A stretch of DNA of 64,000 bases, from contig NZ_JAFEWC010000002.1 of the NCBI RefSeq assembly GCF_017355875.1, forward strand, positions 1-64,000. Direction: 5' to 3'. The notes beneath the pieces were generated by a model, which was not told where the DNA came from, ran no database searches, and was given only the letters and a program-made list of their open reading frames with translations. The translations under genes and the position numbers were made by a program. This document shows, piece by piece, positions 36,442 to 45,308 of the stretch (positions within the stretch are counted from its first letter, which is position 1; each line of letters starts with the position of its first letter). The stretch comes from Aridibaculum aurantiacum (lineage in GTDB: Bacteria; Bacteroidota; Bacteroidia; Chitinophagales; Chitinophagaceae).

Positions 36442-38346
36442 TTAATACAGCTCGTTTGTAAAGTCGATCTTGATCTTTGTCTGGAAGTTGTCAATTGTCT
36501 TAAAGATCTCCCTGATTGTGCTGATCTCGATCTTCGTCAGGTCGCCAATGTTCATATAGTTGTCAGGTTGTGTTAGATCATACAATATCTGCCTTGCCTG
36601 CTTTTTCAGTCGCAGGCTCATCAGGTAGTAGTACGATTGCAGCAGTTCAAGAAACTCTGTATCAGTGAACACTCCTTTGCTTCGTAAGGCCTTTAGGCGC
36701 TCACCTGTATTTACTTCAAACACCCGGTTCTTCAGGGCATACACACGCACAAGATCTACAATGGGTGTCATGGCTTTTTTTAGGTTAAACACTTCCATCT
36801 TCCCTTTGGTAAACGTGCGGATGTTTTTGAAGAAGGTAAGTGGCGGCTCGTACTGCAGTGCATTTTTTGCCATGAAATAAAACAGCTTACCCATTGGCTT
36901 TTGTAACTCCACGTCAAGAAAAGCACGCAGCTCATCCAGTATAGCTGCCTCTCCATATAACATACGGCAGTCAAAGAACGTGGAGAAGTTGATAGCTGTT
37001 TCTGGAATGGCTTGCAGCATCCAGTCCTGGTAAGTCCTTTTCCAATGAGAAAGAGAGTGCGTCCATCTAGGGTTCTTTGCCATGAAGTCGCCTGTGCAAT
37101 ACACAAAGCCAATTTCATTTAGCCGGTCCGATACCAGGGTGGCAAAGCGCAGGAAATATTCCCTTACCTCTTCGCGGTGTTCGTTGGCCTTGTCTTCGTA
37201 AATGATGGCATTGTCCTGGTCTGTTTTTAGCGTCTGTTCTTTACGCCCCTCGCTACCCAGCACCATGAAAACAAATTTTGCAGGCGGTGCACCCAGTTCT
37301 TCTATCACGCCTTCTATTACCTTCACGCCTATAGTGTCAGAAATGGTGGTGATCACCTGGTTCACGATCTCTGCATTTACGCCACGAGCCAGTAGCTGCG
37401 TTACGATTTTTGGCACCTGCTCCCACTTCTTCTTTAGCTCATCCAGTGTAAGCGCCAGCTTTACTGATTGTATAAACATCATCGGCGACTCCGCCTGTTC
37501 ACTCAGCAATTTATTTCTACTGATACAGCCTATGTACTGCCCATTATCTTCTACCAGTATGTAACGAGCTTTATTGCTGAACATCTTCAATATTCCTTCA
37601 AATACAAAAGCATCCCGCGAAATAGATACAATAGGATTATCCATGATGGTATCTACTGGTTCTTCAGCATTTCTTCTTTTGCTTACCACATTATCGCGGA
37701 AGGTAATGTCGGTAGCATAGCCAACTATCTGTTTGTTATCATCCTTAACAAATATGCAGCTGATCTTAGCCTCCGCCATCATTGCCGAAGCCTTGTAGAT
37801 GGGTGTGCTTCGATGGCAGCTGAGTATTTCACGATATTCCTTCTGCTCGATCTTCTTCGAATACAACTGGTCGGAGCCCAAGAAGTTTTGCTCGTACACC
37901 AGTGGCCGCTTGAAGAAATGTGCGAACTCAGCCTGCTGCATCCGGTTGCTAAAGTCACGCGTAAAAAACAGGAAGAAGTTGTCGTAGGTATTGCAGATGC
38001 TTTGAAAATCTTTGGCGTTCAGAAACCAGGTAACGGTTCCTCTTTTTGCCACAACTGTTTTGATTGATTTCTTTCCATTGAGCAAAAACGAAATGCCACC
38101 ATACGTGGTACGCGGCAAGTGTTCTTCAGAGCAACGCTTGTTGTGCATGCTGTCGTAGAAAAAACTTTCATAGCTGCCTTGTACAATTATATCAAGGCCC
38201 TTCATGGTTGTTACCTCGTGTTTGTAAAGGATTGCCTCCCGCTGGTAATGCTTGGTTTCAATCTTAGTAGCAACATGCGCAAGCACCTCTGCAGGCAGCA
38301 GATCAAATGGCTGTACAGTTTTCAAAAATTCGATAATATCTGTCAT
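36442..38346 (-). CDS. cNMP-binding/CBS/DUF294 nucleotidyltransferase signalling protein
   Basis: A 634-residue cytoplasmic protein: cyclic-nucleotide-binding-like domain about 1-135, paired CBS domains about 155-285, a GlnD-like nucleotidyltransferase (DUF294, GSEGRKEQTLKTDQDNA with the DxD acids) about 340-450, and a helical substrate-binding domain to the end. The ATG at 38346 is chosen because it overlaps the stop of the upstream exonuclease as ATGA, giving translational coupling, and the cNMP fold starts right after. Presumably it senses a nucleotide and adds a nucleotide to a protein partner. The same pair of families occurs together in other phyla, but its target is unknown. Confidence 0.88.
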   Translation of the reverse strand: MTDIIEFLKTVQPFDLLPAEVLAHVATKIETKHYQREAILYKHEVTTMKGLDIIVQGSYESFFYDSMHNKRCSEEHLPRTTYGGISFLLNGKKSIKTVVAKRGTVTWFLNAKDFQSICNTYDNFFLFFTRDFSNRMQQAEFAHFFKRPLVYEQNFLGSDQLYSKKIEQKEYREILSCHRSTPIYKASAMMAEAKISCIFVKDDNKQIVGYATDITFRDNVVSKRRNAEEPVDTIMDNPIVSISRDAFVFEGILKMFSNKARYILVEDNGQYIGCISRNKLLSEQAESPMMFIQSVKLALTLDELKKKWEQVPKIVTQLLARGVNAEIVNQVITTISDTIGVKVIEGVIEELGAPPAKFVFMVLGSEGRKEQTLKTDQDNAIIYEDKANEHREEVREYFLRFATLVSDRLNEIGFVYCTGDFMAKNPRWTHSLSHWKRTYQDWMLQAIPETAINFSTFFDCRMLYGEAAILDELRAFLDVELQKPMGKLFYFMAKNALQYEPPLTFFKNIRTFTKGKMEVFNLKKAMTPIVDLVRVYALKNRVFEVNTGERLKALRSKGVFTDTEFLELLQSYYYLMSLRLKKQARQILYDLTQPDNYMNIGDLTKIEISTIREIFKTIDNFQTKIKIDFTNELY

Positions 38347-39038
38347 GCTAAAGCAAGAATTATCAAGACGAACAAGATGGTTATGGGTAAGAGTGCGCAA
38401 CCGAAATTACCGGTGCTCTTCTTAGGTTCTGTTATATGCTTTGCCGCCTGCTCTATGGATGCTTCAGTGATACATTGCCTGGCCATGAGTTCGAAGAAGC
38501 ACTCTGCCGTAGCTCTTGCATCATCCAATGCATTGTGATGATTAGGTAGCTGTTTCTTGAATAACTTATTGTACAACGCAGGCAGGTTAAGGCAGCGCGG
38601 GTACGGGTTAATGGAAGATTTGCTGGTCACCAGCATGGTGCAGAAACACAGCTGGTTTACCAATGGATGCTCAATCCCCAGGCGATAGCAGTCGGCGCCG
38701 ATCACCTGCATATCCAGCTCTATATAATGACCCACAACCAGCGGTTGATATTGTGCTACATCTTTTGCCAGGAGATCAAAGATCTCTTTTCTGTCTATAC
38801 CGTTTTGCTGGAGGTAATCCTTGTTGATGCCGTGTATCCTGGTAGCTTCATCAGTGATCTCGAAATCATCGTTACCAACAAAATGGTTTTCTTCTTTTAC
38901 AAATGCACCATCTTTTTTGTACACCATCCAGCTTACCTGCACGACATAAGGCCAGTTAGCATTGTTGCTAAATGGTTCATCCCAATTTTTTGGAAGCCCT
39001 GATGTTTCTGTATCGATGAACAAAAGGTAATTATGCAT
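38343..39038 (-). CDS. DnaQ-like 3'-5' exonuclease with C-terminal membrane anchor
   Basis: A 231-residue DEDDh exonuclease: Exo I is IDTETSG (D9, E11), Exo II lies around YIELDMQV, and Exo III is HNALDDARAT. About 20 hydrophobic residues at the C-terminus (ALLPITILFVLIILALA) form a probable tail anchor in the inner membrane, unusual for a DnaQ-type enzyme. Its stop overlaps the start of the nucleotidyltransferase gene, so the two are translated together. Substrate unknown; it is not a replicative proofreading subunit by context. Confidence 0.88.
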   Translation of the reverse strand: MHNYLLFIDTETSGLPKNWDEPFSNNANWPYVVQVSWMVYKKDGAFVKEENHFVGNDDFEITDEATRIHGINKDYLQQNGIDRKEIFDLLAKDVAQYQPLVVGHYIELDMQVIGADCYRLGIEHPLVNQLCFCTMLVTSKSSINPYPRCLNLPALYNKLFKKQLPNHHNALDDARATAECFFELMARQCITEASIEQAAKHITEPKKSTGNFGCALLPITILFVLIILALA

Positions 39039-39154
39039 GCGCTTGTGATAGCCTGTTCCTTGCTATTTTGTAGGTTGTCAACAGGAGCACAAAAGGTCGG
39101 TTAAAACAACCAAACCCCGTGTTGAAGCTGTGAAGTTTTTGTTACGTGAAGATC

Positions 39155-41686
39155 TTAGGTTTCTTTCCTCAGCACTTCTAAAGGTGGTTTATTTAAGATG
39201 CTGCGGCTGTTCATTAAGCCAATAATTACAGTAAGTATGCTAATGGCAAACAGCACTATTACCAACGGAAGCGGCTCTACTACAAAGCTTGTTTTGAACA
39301 GGTATTTTGCCAAAGCCCAACTGCCCACCAGCGATAGTAAAATGCCTGTGGCTGCAGCCAATGCACCTAAGAAAAAATATTCCAGTGCAGTGATGACTAT
39401 GATCTGTTTTCGGCTGGCACCCAATGTGCGCAGCAACACGCTTTCCTTCACACGCTGGTATCTGCTGATAAGCACCGAAGCAATCAACACGATCAAGCCA
39501 GTGATAATACTAAAGCCAGCCATGAATTTTATGACGAAGCCGATCTTGCTAAGAATATCATCCAGCGTTTTCAGCACCAGCCCAAGATCAATGATAGATA
39601 CATTTGGAAACTGCCTTACCACTGCCTGTTGAAACCGTGCAGATGATTGTTCATTTTCTACACGTGTAAGCAGCACATGAAACTGTGGCGCTTCTTCCAG
39701 TACGCCTGTTGGGAAAACAACCAGGAAGTTGGTTTGTATCCTGTTCCAGTCCACTTCGCGCAGGCTTCCAACAGTGGTAGCTATCATAGCGCCTTGCACG
39801 TTGAACACCATGGTATCACCAATGGCTATGTTGTTTCTTTTAGCCCAACCTTCCTCCACAGAAATTTGAATGTTGGCACTGTTTCCTGTTGTACCTGTCC
39901 ATTTTCCTTTATTAACCGTTTCAGATGCGGTTAATGAGTCGCGGTAGGTAACACGGTATTCTCTTGCAAAAATATTGCGTGGGGAAAGACTATCATCTTG
40001 ATAGTTTGCTGATGTTCGGCTATTGATCTGCTGCAGCCGCATGTTCACAATCGGCACTTGCTGCAGTACAGGCAGCTTATGTTGCTGAGCAAGTGACAGT
40101 ACCTGTTGCTGTTGCTGCGACTGTATGTCGAACAGCACCATGTTAGGCTGGTTGCCGCTTGCTGATAAAGTAATCCTGTTCAGCAGTATGCCTTGTACCG
40201 AAAGCAGGATGCAAATGAAAGCAGTACCCAATCCTATTGAAACGATGAGTATTACTGACTGGTTGTTGGGCCTGTACAAATTGGCCAGGCCTTGCCGCCA
40301 CAGGTAGCTCCACGATGAAGGGAAGAATTTGCGTACGAGCCACATCATAAGCATGGCTACCAGTACAAGAAAAAGAAAAGCAACTACTACACCAATGGTA
40401 AAGAAGATGCTCCTGGTCCAGTTGCCCAATTGCAGGTAAGTAAACACCAGTACAAACAGCAGTATGAGCAGGTAAACCAGCCATTTTGCTTTGTCTTTAG
40501 TAGCGGTGTTCTCATCAACAGAAACCCGCAGTGTATTGAGCGGTGATATTTTGCGCAGCGATATCAATGGCAACAAGGCAAACAACAGGCTGATGAAAAT
40601 GCCGAGGAGTATTCCCTGGCCAATAGCTCGCCACGATATAGCAGTGGTGATGGTTACAGCAACAAGATCTTTTAGCACCAGGGGAAGGAACTGCAGGATC
40701 AGGGTTCCTAATGCGGCGCCTAGCACTGCGCCTATACATCCAATGGCAACGATCTGTATCAGGTAAATGAGGAAAGCTTGCTTTGACTGAGTGCCCAGGC
40801 AGCGGAGGATGGCAATGGTGCTTATCTTTTCTTTGATGTAAATATGAATAGAACTTGCTACGCCCACACATCCTAACAGCAGCGCGATAAAACCAACCAG
40901 CGATAGAAAATTGTTCAGGTCGTTGAATGACCTTCCGCTGCTTTCTTTTTGTGTTTCTATGGTTTCTACATTATAACCTTCCTTATCCAGCTTTGGCTCT
41001 AACTGCTGCACCAGTTGCTGTACGTTCACCGTCTTATCCAGCTTGTAATAAAACCGGTAGTTAATGCGGCTGCCCTTTTGCGACAGCCCTGTCTGTTCGA
41101 GGTATTGCAGCGGTATATAAACAACAGGCGCTATGGAGCTGGATAATCCTGTCTGGCCGGGTGCTTTCATGAGTGTACCTGCTATCTCAAAAGTAACAGC
41201 ACCTACTTTGATGCTATCGCCGGGTTGAGCATCGTATTGCAGCATGAGCGTATTATCAACCAGCGCAGCTTGCTTGTTCTTAAATGCTTTACCTGCATTC
41301 TGCGGCACCGTTTCCAGTTGACCATAATAGGGAAATGGCCCCTGCAGTGCCCGCACCTGTACCAGCCTTGTTCCCTGGTTCTTGGTAAACATCACCATGG
41401 AAGCAAAATATTGCTCTTCAGATCGCTCCTGTCCAATGGAATCGAGTAACTGCTGCATTGCGGGTTCTACAGGTTTATTGGTAGATACCTGCAGGTCGGC
41501 GCCAATAAGCGTAGCAGCCTGTTGATCTACATCGCGGCGCACATTATCCCCGAGCGAATAAATAGCAACCAGTGCTGCTATGCCCAGTATAATTGAGGAG
41601 ATGAACAACAACAACCGGCTAAAGTTGCGCCTGCTATCGCGCCACGCCATTTTTATGAGCCACGAAAAGTTTACTCTGTTGTTCAT
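39155..41686 (-). CDS. ABC transporter permease, YbbP/FtsX-like
   Basis: An 843-residue inner-membrane permease with two FtsX cores: a first helix about residues 20-45, large periplasmic domains, four-helix groups about 255-400, a short helical pair about 410-460, and a final FtsX group about 715-840. This matches the ten-helix YbbP-type permeases thought to move lipids or lipoproteins, or to detoxify. The ATG at 41686 is used because the sequence NNRVNFSWLIKMAWRDSRRN begins the conserved N-terminus. It pairs with the ATPase at 41882 across a repeat-filled gap. Confidence 0.92.
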   Translation of the reverse strand: MNNRVNFSWLIKMAWRDSRRNFSRLLLFISSIILGIAALVAIYSLGDNVRRDVDQQAATLIGADLQVSTNKPVEPAMQQLLDSIGQERSEEQYFASMVMFTKNQGTRLVQVRALQGPFPYYGQLETVPQNAGKAFKNKQAALVDNTLMLQYDAQPGDSIKVGAVTFEIAGTLMKAPGQTGLSSSIAPVVYIPLQYLEQTGLSQKGSRINYRFYYKLDKTVNVQQLVQQLEPKLDKEGYNVETIETQKESSGRSFNDLNNFLSLVGFIALLLGCVGVASSIHIYIKEKISTIAILRCLGTQSKQAFLIYLIQIVAIGCIGAVLGAALGTLILQFLPLVLKDLVAVTITTAISWRAIGQGILLGIFISLLFALLPLISLRKISPLNTLRVSVDENTATKDKAKWLVYLLILLFVLVFTYLQLGNWTRSIFFTIGVVVAFLFLVLVAMLMMWLVRKFFPSSWSYLWRQGLANLYRPNNQSVILIVSIGLGTAFICILLSVQGILLNRITLSASGNQPNMVLFDIQSQQQQQVLSLAQQHKLPVLQQVPIVNMRLQQINSRTSANYQDDSLSPRNIFAREYRVTYRDSLTASETVNKGKWTGTTGNSANIQISVEEGWAKRNNIAIGDTMVFNVQGAMIATTVGSLREVDWNRIQTNFLVVFPTGVLEEAPQFHVLLTRVENEQSSARFQQAVVRQFPNVSIIDLGLVLKTLDDILSKIGFVIKFMAGFSIITGLIVLIASVLISRYQRVKESVLLRTLGASRKQIIVITALEYFFLGALAAATGILLSLVGSWALAKYLFKTSFVVEPLPLVIVLFAISILTVIIGLMNSRSILNKPPLEVLRKET

Positions 41687-41688
41687 GT

Positions 41689-41881
41689 GGTGAATAGTCA
41701 ATAGTCAATGGTCAATAAAAACAATGGTCAGTTGTCAAGGTGCAAAAAGTCAAAAGTCAAAAGTCAAAAGTTAGAAAGGAGAACAGCCTGCATTCACCAA
41801 CCCAGTATCCAGCATCCAGCATCCGATCACAGCCTCTCATCTTCCAGCATCCGCCATTAATCATCAATCTTAAATCGTCAA
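41689..41881. repeat. Heptamer-periodic strand-switching array between ABC genes
   Basis: From just upstream of the permease ATG the plus strand reads GGTGAAT, AGTCAAT (twice), GGTCAAT, then three AGTCAAA, passes through a degenerate centre and continues as C-rich units (ATCCAGC twice, then ATCATCA, ATCTTAA, ATCGTCA, ATCATAA) up to the ATPase stop codon. Spacing is 7 through most of the 190 bases. It replaces the normally tight ATPase-permease junction. Confidence 0.85.
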
Positions 41882-42556
41882 TCATAAATCCTCAGTCATC
41901 CTCCCTCCCCTGATCTTGATGATGCGTTGGGTTTTTGCAGCAAGGTCAAGATCGTGTGTAACCAATACAAGCGTGGTTCCTGCTTGTTTGTTCAGGTCAA
42001 AGATCAGCTCAATGATCTTCTCACTTGTTTCGGCATCAAGACTGCCTGTTGGTTCATCGGCAAAAAGTATTTGAGGTTGATTACTAAATGCTCTTGCCAG
42101 CGATACCCGCTGCTGTTCACCACCACTCAGTTGCGATGGGTAATGATGCGCTCTGTCAGCAAGCCCTACTTTATCAAGCAATTCTAGCGAAGCTTTCTTT
42201 ACCTTCTTTTCGCCGCGTAGTTCCAGCGGCACCATTACATTTTCCAGCGCAGTGAGCGTAGGTATCAATTGGAAGTTTTGGAAGATAAATCCTACATGCT
42301 GGTTACGTACCTGCGCACGTTCATCTTCACTCAGGTTATCCAGCTTTGTATTGTTAAGTTCAATCATTCCGCTGCTACTTCTGTCGAGCCCTGCACTTAA
42401 GCCAAGGAGCGTGGTCTTGCCACTTCCCGAAGGGCCAACAATGGCAAGCGTTGAGCCTGCCTCTACAGAAAAGCTAATATTGTCGAGAACCGTAAGCGTT
42501 TTCCCTGACCCGTTATATGTCTTGCTTACGTTCTGAAGGTTTAAGATGGTAGCCAA
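41882..42556 (-). CDS. ABC transporter ATP-binding protein, YbbA/LolD-like
   Basis: A 224-residue ATPase with Walker A GPSGSGKTTLL, signature LSGGEQQRVSLARA, Walker B ILFADEPTG and the H-loop VTHD. It energises the YbbP-like permease downstream. No ATG exists before the conserved N-terminus (ILNLQNVSKTY), so the start is a TTG at 42556. It is divergent from the TesA-like gene at 42672, reproducing the tesA-ybbA-ybbP neighbourhood of Escherichia coli. Confidence 0.93.
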   Translation of the reverse strand: MATILNLQNVSKTYNGSGKTLTVLDNISFSVEAGSTLAIVGPSGSGKTTLLGLSAGLDRSSSGMIELNNTKLDNLSEDERAQVRNQHVGFIFQNFQLIPTLTALENVMVPLELRGEKKVKKASLELLDKVGLADRAHHYPSQLSGGEQQRVSLARAFSNQPQILFADEPTGSLDAETSEKIIELIFDLNKQAGTTLVLVTHDLDLAAKTQRIIKIRGGRMTEDL

Positions 42557-42671
42557 ATTGCATTGATTTAATAAATTGCCAGAAGCGGTATAGGTAAAAA
42601 TAGAAGAATATACGCGCAGAAAAAGTTAACACAGGCGAATTAGCCGCCGGCATAGACTAAACAGAAAATAT

Positions 42672-43349
42672 ATGATAAGACCATTGATACTCTTGATCTC
42701 ACTTGCTATGGTAGTGGGCGCATGTAAAAATGAGAACAATAAAACTGCTGATGCTGATACAGCGAAGACAGGTAAGGCGGCCAGTGATCAGCTTACCAGG
42801 AATATTCTCTTCTTTGGTAACAGCTTGACTGCAGGTTATGGACTTGATCCTTCCGAAGCGTTTCCTTCTCTTATCCAGCAGAAGATTGATTCAGCAGATC
42901 TTCCTTATAAAGTGGTGAATGCAGGTGTAAGCGGCGAAACATCGGCAGGTGGTAAAGGCCGTATTGATTGGATATTGAAGCAGCCGGTTGATGTTTTCAT
43001 TTTAGAACTGGGCGCCAATGATGGATTGCGCGGAGTTCCTGTAAATGAAACAAGAGCAAACCTCCAAACGATTATTGATAGGGTAAGGAAAAAATACCCG
43101 CAGGTAAAGATCGTGTTAGCAGGTATGCAGATACCGCCTAATATGGGTGAATCTTATGCCAATCAATTTCGCAATATGTATGTAGAACTGGCGGAAAAGA
43201 ATAACGTAGTACTGGTTCCTTTTTTACTGGAAGGAGTAGGTGGCGTTCGGGAGCTGAACCTGCCTGATGGCATCCATCCCACCGCAGAAGGGCACAAGAT
43301 AGTAGCCAACAATGTTTGGGCTGTGCTGGAAGATGTATTGCGACAGTAG
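42672..43349 (+). CDS. tesA: TesA-like GDSL esterase/lysophospholipase, lipoprotein
   Basis: An SGNH hydrolase of 225 residues with a lipobox ending at C18 (VVGAC). Block I is FFGNSLTAGYGL with the nucleophilic Ser, block III is LGANDGLRG, and block V is DGIHPTAEGH with the catalytic Asp/His. In E. coli TesA is a periplasmic thioesterase/lysophospholipase L1; the divergent ABC exporter genes are conserved. This version is lipid-anchored rather than freely periplasmic. Confidence 0.9.
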   Translation: MIRPLILLISLAMVVGACKNENNKTADADTAKTGKAASDQLTRNILFFGNSLTAGYGLDPSEAFPSLIQQKIDSADLPYKVVNAGVSGETSAGGKGRIDWILKQPVDVFILELGANDGLRGVPVNETRANLQTIIDRVRKKYPQVKIVLAGMQIPPNMGESYANQFRNMYVELAEKNNVVLVPFLLEGVGGVRELNLPDGIHPTAEGHKIVANNVWAVLEDVLRQ

Positions 43350-43414
43350 CATCTTTTTCATCAGCAGCAACAGGGTGCAGTTGTTGCAAGTACAGTTTGT
43401 TTTAAACAAGCCAG

Positions 43415-44635
43415 ATGAAAAGTTTTGAATTGGTACTTGCAATTGCAAGCTTCCTGTTGTTAGCATCAGGAATGGTATTCAAAAAGAACAAGCGCTCTCC
43501 ATTCAGTGAACCTATAGTAGGCCTGGCTGCAGGAATACTGCTAGGGCCACAGGTACTGAGAGTACTGCAAATGCAGGAGTGGGGACCACCGGAGCAGATC
43601 ATGCGGGTGGCCTGCCAGCTTACCATTAGTATGGCCCTGCTGGCTACAGCATTCCGCATTCCTAAAGGGTTTTTTCTTCAGCATAAAGGCCAACAAACGA
43701 AGCTGGTATTATTGGGCATGATCGGCATGTTCCTGGTTTCAGGTTTTATTATCAAGTTGGTATTTGGTTTCGACTGGACATTGTCGTTCCTGATTGGTGC
43801 TGTTATCACACCTACAGATCCTGTTTTAGCATCCACTATTGTGTCGGGCCAGGCAGCAGAAGATCTTCTGCCAGAAAGGATTCGTCATACCATTTCATTT
43901 GAATCTGGCGCTAATGATGGAATGGCCTATTCATTAGTCCTCCTGCCGATGCTGCTGTTAGAAAAAGGCAGTGAAGCTGTAACAGAATGGATGGTGAGAA
44001 CGGTTTTGTACGAAACTGTTGGAGGAATAGTATTGGGAATGGTGATAGGATATTTAGCTGCCAAAACATTAGTGCTCGCCACTGCCAAAGGCTGGACAGC
44101 AAAGCCGGCTTTACTTGTGTTCTCACTTTCGCTGGGGTTCTTTGTGCTGGGATTACTTGAACTGATCCATATGAATGCGATAGTAGGTGTATTTGCAGCA
44201 GGTTTTATTGCCAATCATGAGCTGTCAAGAGAAGAAGATATAGAACAAGAGGAAGTGCAGGAAGCAATGGAAAGAATATTCACGCTGCCTGTGTTTTTCT
44301 TATTCGGCCTTATTTTGCCATGGCACGATTGGCTGATGATGGGCTGGAAAGCAGCAGCAGTAGTTGCAGGTATCTTACTACTACGTCGCCTTCCTGTTTT
44401 ATTTGCTTTAGGACCTTTGCTGAAATTTCCTAAGAAGGATGACCTGGCCTTTATCGGTTGGTTCGGACCTATTGGAGTAGCTGCTCTTTTTTATGCCATG
44501 CATGCCTTACATAAGACTGGACATAACGAGGTGTGGCATGTAGCAAGTCTTATCATCTTTGCTTCTACCATCATTCATGGTATTACCGGTTACCATTTTG
44601 CAAAATGGTACAACAAAAAACATGGCAAGAGCTAG
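43415..44635 (+). CDS. CPA-family cation:proton antiporter (NhaP-like)
   Basis: A 406-residue inner-membrane exchanger with about twelve hydrophobic segments. The segment GAVITPTDPVLAST followed by ESGANDGMAYSLV is the CPA1/NhaP core with the paired acidic residues of the ion site. It probably exchanges Na+ or K+ for H+ and has no C-terminal regulatory domain. It is 65 bases downstream of tesA, and the functional link is not obvious. Confidence 0.9.
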   Translation: MKSFELVLAIASFLLLASGMVFKKNKRSPFSEPIVGLAAGILLGPQVLRVLQMQEWGPPEQIMRVACQLTISMALLATAFRIPKGFFLQHKGQQTKLVLLGMIGMFLVSGFIIKLVFGFDWTLSFLIGAVITPTDPVLASTIVSGQAAEDLLPERIRHTISFESGANDGMAYSLVLLPMLLLEKGSEAVTEWMVRTVLYETVGGIVLGMVIGYLAAKTLVLATAKGWTAKPALLVFSLSLGFFVLGLLELIHMNAIVGVFAAGFIANHELSREEDIEQEEVQEAMERIFTLPVFFLFGLILPWHDWLMMGWKAAAVVAGILLLRRLPVLFALGPLLKFPKKDDLAFIGWFGPIGVAALFYAMHALHKTGHNEVWHVASLIIFASTIIHGITGYHFAKWYNKKHGKS

Positions 44636-44684
44636 TGGCTAAAAAGAAGTGTGACCAAGGCTTTCATAACCATCTTCAAATAAA

Positions 44685-44709
44685 AAAGGAACATGATGCA
44701 TGTTCCTTT
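44685..44709. terminator. Bidirectional hairpin between convergent genes
   Basis: A perfect 11-bp stem (AAAGGAACATG and CATGTTCCTTT) with a 3-base loop lies between the antiporter stop and the stop of the small minus-strand gene. On the minus strand a T run follows, and the plus side is weaker. A clear intrinsic terminator. Confidence 0.8.
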
Positions 44710-44732
44710 CAGATAATGTTGAGACTGATGTT

Positions 44733-44945
44733 TTAATTCTTCCAAACAGGACCATATTGTTGGTCGCTGTGGTTCAATTTCTTGCCTGGAAAAAGAATAT
44801 CTGCAGCGGTTTCATAACCCTCGTCAGAAACCTGCTGTAACATTTGATTTTTATTCGACTTGTTTTTCATGCGCACCAACTGGCTGACTGCAGCAAGTAA
44901 TAATGTTGCGCCTCCTAATACTAATAGTTTTTCAGTTCTTGTCAT
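44733..44945 (-). CDS. Small membrane protein, 70 residues, unknown function
   Basis: One N-terminal hydrophobic segment (LLVLGGATLLLAAVSQLV, about 7-24) followed by a basic patch (RMKNKSNKNQ) and a soluble tail. I do not recognise the family. It is supported as a real gene by a perfect TAnnTTTG box and by the intrinsic terminator at 44685-44709 placed directly after it, making a complete monocistronic unit. Positive-inside topology would put the tail in the cytoplasm. Confidence 0.7.
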   Translation of the reverse strand: MTRTEKLLVLGGATLLLAAVSQLVRMKNKSNKNQMLQQVSDEGYETAADILFPGKKLNHSDQQYGPVWKN

Positions 44946-45308
44946 CCCGTGGTTTTGTGCAAATTTATCAAAAGTTCGATGCTACACCATCAACTGTCAA
45001 AAAACCTTAACGAAGCCTATTCATTTTTAAACTGGCTAATGAACAAGAAAGCAGGCGATGGATGTAAGCTGGTTATCTTTTTGTTACCTGACAATTTTCA
45101 TTGGTGGCTTTAGAAACTCTTGGTTTTCAAATTACATTGTCCCTTCTTCTTTTGGCAGAAAAAGATGATGATGTAGATGCTTTAGGATTCGGATCAATTT
45201 TAAATGCCTGCACCATCCGTTGCTGCCGATCATTAAATGATTAACAAACCTTGGCTATATTGCCAATTGTAACTCTTGCCGAAGGCTTATCTACAACAAT
45301 GCAGCTGT
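44946..45308. other. 363-base intergenic region between divergent genes
   Basis: Apart from the minus-strand promoter near 44960-44993, I see no gene, repeat or structured RNA here. It should contain the promoter of the GH13-BNR-GH105 operon, but no box stands out, and no copy of the LacI operator found in the xylan locus is present. Confidence 0.5.
44960..44993 (-). promoter_or_regulatory. Promoter of the 70-residue membrane protein gene
   Basis: On the minus strand TTG (44993-44991) is followed by TAAATTTG (44967-44960), an exact match to TAnnTTTG at 23-base spacing. The expected transcription start would leave a leader of only about 8 bases before the ATG. Confidence 0.6.

Noticed and set aside
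37468-38067. 199-residue plus-strand open frame opposite the DUF294 gene
   Set aside because: Overlaps the CBS and cNMP domains on the opposite strand and has no independent evidence.
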